From positions 4,030,001-4,094,000 of the forward strand of contig NZ_AP025282.1 in the NCBI RefSeq assembly GCF_024347215.1: a stretch of DNA of 64,000 nucleotides. The letters are read 5' to 3'. Source of the stretch: Aliamphritea ceti. GTDB lineage: Bacteria; Pseudomonadota; Gammaproteobacteria; Pseudomonadales; Balneatricaceae. The position numbers and the translations under genes are program-made. The number at the start of each line of letters is the position of its first letter. Positions within the stretch are counted from its first letter, which is position 1. Shown one piece after another: positions 61,571 to 64,000 of this stretch. The notes beneath the pieces were generated by a model, which ran no database searches, was not told the origin of the DNA, and saw nothing but the letters and a program-made list of their open reading frames with translations.

Positions 61571-62410
61571 TTACTGGCGGCTGAGCCGAAGGTTTTCAGG
61601 CGTGACTGCCTGACTGCTCCGATAGGGATTAATATCTAACCCACCGCGACGCAAATATCGGGCGTAAACAGTCAGATTCTGCGGCTGACACTGTTGCCAG
61701 ATATCCATAAAAATTGACTCTACGCACTGCTCATGAAAATCGCCATGCTCACGGTAAGAGACCAGATATTTAAGAAATCCTTCACGACAAATTGGAGCAC
61801 CAGTGTACTCAATAACAATACTTGCCCAGTCAGGCTGACCGGTTACAGGACAGTTTGACTTAAGTAAATGGCTATACAGACTCTCAGTGACTACATCGTC
61901 AGTATCGCCTTCACGCAGCACCAGACAATCCGCATTGGGCTCGTAATCTGTAATATCTACATCAAGCTCATCAATACACTCCCCCCTAAACTGACTCACC
62001 TGGCCGGCGCCATCTAATGCCAGCAACTTAACGTCAACCTCAGCACCAGCCGCTTCTGAAAGATCAGCCTGCATGCGTTGCAGCACATCAGCCTCAGCAG
62101 CAAAAGCAGTCAGGTTAAAAGAGTTCAGATACAACTTGAATGACTTGGATTCAATAATATGCGTGGAATCAGCCGGTATACGAAACTCTGCCAGCCGTAC
62201 CACAGGTTTACCTTTCTGGTTCAGCCAGGAAACTTCATATGCGTTCCAGATATCTACTCCGCTAAAAGGCAAAGTCTTCTGTTCAACACCCCGGGCCTGC
62301 CAGTTCAGATTTCGCTGAATCGGATACAATAATCCAGAGTCGTACTGGTTAACATACTGTGTATCAGCACCTAAAGGCGCGTGATGTAAACTTTCTTCAA
62401 TTTCTTTCAT
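61571..62410 (-). CDS. queF: NADPH-dependent 7-cyano-7-deazaguanine reductase QueF
   Basis: This is a 279-residue bimodular (type II) QueF. The QueF motif ESKSFKLYLNS is at residues 87-97, the catalytic nucleophile Cys187 is in SNCPVTGQPDWAS, and a conserved C-terminal region reads SYREHGDFHEQC. It reduces preQ0 to preQ1 in queuosine synthesis. Length is close to the 282 residues of the Escherichia coli protein. Confidence 0.96.
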   Translation of the reverse strand: MKEIEESLHHAPLGADTQYVNQYDSGLLYPIQRNLNWQARGVEQKTLPFSGVDIWNAYEVSWLNQKGKPVVRLAEFRIPADSTHIIESKSFKLYLNSFNLTAFAAEADVLQRMQADLSEAAGAEVDVKLLALDGAGQVSQFRGECIDELDVDITDYEPNADCLVLREGDTDDVVTESLYSHLLKSNCPVTGQPDWASIVIEYTGAPICREGFLKYLVSYREHGDFHEQCVESIFMDIWQQCQPQNLTVYARYLRRGGLDINPYRSSQAVTPENLRLSRQ

Positions 62411-62430
62411 ATCATCTCAACCAGCCATAC

Positions 62431-63204
62431 TCAGTGACGAATTCCACGCCCTGAACTAAGCAAATGTAACGAATAGCCAAACAATACCAGAATAAAACCA
62501 ATAATCATGCTGTAGGCAAAAACCACATCAATATCACTTACACCCAAAATGCCGTACCTGAAGGTATTCACCATATACAGAATCGGGTTCAACTGAGATA
62601 CCCCCTGCCAAAAATCAGGTAGCAGGCTTATCGAATAGAATACGCCCCCCAGATACGTCAGCGGTGTAAGTACGAATGTCGGAATAATAGACACATCATC
62701 AAAACTGTTGGCAAATACAGCATTAATAAAACCGCCCAGGGAAAACAGAATCGCCGTCAGCAATACCACCGATACCATGACCCAAAGATTATGAATCTGC
62801 AGATCTGTGAAAAACATAGACAGACAGGTAACAATAAAGCCAACCCCCAGCCCCCGGACCGAACCACCGACAACATAACCACTGAGAATTACCCAGTTTG
62901 GTACCGGCGAAACCAGCAACTCTTCAATATGTCGCTGAAATTTGGTGCTATAAAACGACGACACAACATTGCTGTAGGAATTAGTGATAACCGACATCAT
63001 GATCAGACCCGGAACGATATACTCCATGTAATCGAAACCACCCATTTCACCGATTCGTGAACCTATAAGGTTGCCGAAAATAATGAAATATAAAGTCATC
63101 GTAATTGCCGGCGGAAGCAAGGTTTGCCCCCATATCCGTGTAAACCGGCGAATCTCACGACTTACGATCGTCATGAATGCGACCCAAAGCTCTTTATTAC
63201 TCAT
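62431..63204 (-). CDS. yadH: ABC-2 type transporter permease (YadH-like)
   Basis: This is a 257-residue permease with six hydrophobic segments. The family motif near the C-terminus reads LTPLTYLGGVFYSISLLPDF. It is probably the membrane part of the exporter whose ATPase is encoded at 63247-64000, 42 bp upstream on the same strand. The substrate is not known. Confidence 0.9.
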   Translation of the reverse strand: MSNKELWVAFMTIVSREIRRFTRIWGQTLLPPAITMTLYFIIFGNLIGSRIGEMGGFDYMEYIVPGLIMMSVITNSYSNVVSSFYSTKFQRHIEELLVSPVPNWVILSGYVVGGSVRGLGVGFIVTCLSMFFTDLQIHNLWVMVSVVLLTAILFSLGGFINAVFANSFDDVSIIPTFVLTPLTYLGGVFYSISLLPDFWQGVSQLNPILYMVNTFRYGILGVSDIDVVFAYSMIIGFILVLFGYSLHLLSSGRGIRH

Positions 63205-63246
63205 CTGGTTTCCCGTATCACTTTGCAGAACCGCAAAGGCAGTACA

Positions 63247-64000
63247 TTATTTAAGATTCTTATCGACTAAGGATACAAACAGCTCTTCCAGGCGATTACT
63301 TTTGTTTCGCATACTGGTCACTTCAATCCCCTGCTCCGCTAACTGACTGAAAATGGGGTTCATAGCTTTATTCTTTTCCACCTCCACCAGCAGGCTCAAA
63401 TCACTTTCCAGGCTAACGTTATAGCCCTCTAAACGGGGTGCTTGCTGTAAAGCTGGCGCTACGTCCATCACAAATGACTCGGTATTCAGCTGTGCTAACA
63501 AAGCACGCATAGTCGTATTCTGAATAATCTCACCGTGATCAATAATCGCAATGTTACGGCACAAATGCTCGGCCTCTTCCAAATAATGAGTTGTCAGAAT
63601 AATGCTCGTACCTTCAGCATTAATTTCCTGCAAAAACTCCCACATGGAACGGCGCAATTCGATATCCACACCCGCTGTCGGTTCATCCAGAATCAACAAG
63701 CGTGGCTCATGCACCAGTGCACGGGCAATCATCAGACGTCGCTTCATACCACCTGAGAGCATCCGGGAAATATCATTACGCTTTTCCCACAGTCCCAGTT
63801 TTTCTAAATAGTGATCCGCTCTTTCAGACGCTTCTTTTGCCGCAATACCGTAATAACCTGCTTGAGTGGTAACAATGTCTTTTACCTTCTCAAACATATT
63901 GAAGTTAAATTCCTGAGGTACTACCCCCAGTTCACGCTTTGCCGCTGCCGGATCTTTATCCAGATCATGGCCAAACACTGATACCTGACCAGAGGTTTTA
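63247..64000 (-). CDS. yadG: ABC transporter ATP-binding protein (YadG-like), N-terminus beyond the window
   Basis: This partial ORF is open to the right edge. In frame upstream of a possible GTG at 63978 the reading continues TSGQVSVFGHDLD, the strand after Walker A, so the true start is outside. Visible are the Q-loop VVPQEFNFNMFEKV, signature LSGGMKRRLMIARALVH and Walker B LLILDEPTAGVD. It pairs with the YadH-like permease. Confidence 0.9.
   Translation of the reverse strand, partial: KTSGQVSVFGHDLDKDPAAAKRELGVVPQEFNFNMFEKVKDIVTTQAGYYGIAAKEASERADHYLEKLGLWEKRNDISRMLSGGMKRRLMIARALVHEPRLLILDEPTAGVDIELRRSMWEFLQEINAEGTSIILTTHYLEEAEHLCRNIAIIDHGEIIQNTTMRALLAQLNTESFVMDVAPALQQAPRLEGYNVSLESDLSLLVEVEKNKAMNPIFSQLAEQGIEVTSMRNKSNRLEELFVSLVDKNLK

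Overview
The window comes from a Gram-negative gammaproteobacterium of moderate G+C content. The gene content (SlyX, RsmJ, Mpl, UbiX, a bimodular QueF, the YdbH-YnbE-YdbL set, a LapA/LapG-type adhesin system and a Tad pilus) and the protein sequences look like a marine member of the Oceanospirillales (Oceanospirillaceae-like). This placement is an inference from sequence character; no 16S gene is present.

Layout. 1-8567 (minus strand) is a Tad/Flp tight-adherence pilus operon running flp, prepilin peptidase, an unusual AAA+ ATPase, cpaB, secretin, lipoprotein, tadG, two tadE-type minor pilins and cpaE. It continues past the left edge. A divergent AraC-type response regulator (8921-9751) whose phospho-acceptor position is Glu probably controls it. 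9800-15245 is a stress and detoxification block: a ferric-reductase-like flavocytochrome, OhrR, YceI, Ohr with an operator-like palindrome, a tautomerase, an NTF2-like protein, a glutathione transferase and a divergent LysR regulator. 15262-16263 holds one intact initiator tRNA-fMet gene followed by six tandem degenerate copies, each with its own terminator. 16489-24735 is housekeeping: a DsbA-like protein, a membrane-anchored cold-shock protein, slyX, rsmJ, uppP, tsaB, ubiX, mpl, fbp and ppa. 24880-29679 has a small lipoprotein, a porin, a class III aminotransferase with its GntR regulator, and a small XRE/RHH-like divergent pair.

29898-43267 is a LapA-type surface adhesin system: a TolC protein fused to an OmpA domain, the periplasmic protease LapG, the type I secretion ABC protein and adaptor, a LuxR-type regulator, and a giant repeat adhesin with an N-terminal retention module and a LapG-type Ala-Ala site. 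The adhesin reading frame is broken by one in-frame TGA that separates the retention and repeat part from the RTX and secretion-signal end. No lapD is visible.

43717-48975 holds a VasI-like secreted protein, tRNA-Ser(GGA) with a decayed partial copy, and ftsZ and ftsA without their usual neighbours ftsQ and lpxC. It also contains a 1-kb AT-rich gap upstream of ftsA with six 32-bp phased repeats and DnaA-box-like sites. 48976-64000 is mostly envelope and housekeeping: a GGCT-like protein, rmuC, an O-methyltransferase, ydbH-ynbE-ydbL, a DsbB-like protein, an LpxR-like lipid A deacylase, a eukaryotic-type HisA, a DUF4197 protein, a periplasmic cyclophilin, a thioesterase, a nitroreductase, queF and a YadGH-type ABC exporter cut by the right edge.

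Functionally the window is dominated by two surface-attachment machines (the Tad pilus and the LapA-type adhesin) and by envelope maintenance genes. The most unusual items are the tRNA-fMet-derived array, the nonsense-interrupted adhesin, and the iteron-like region upstream of ftsA.
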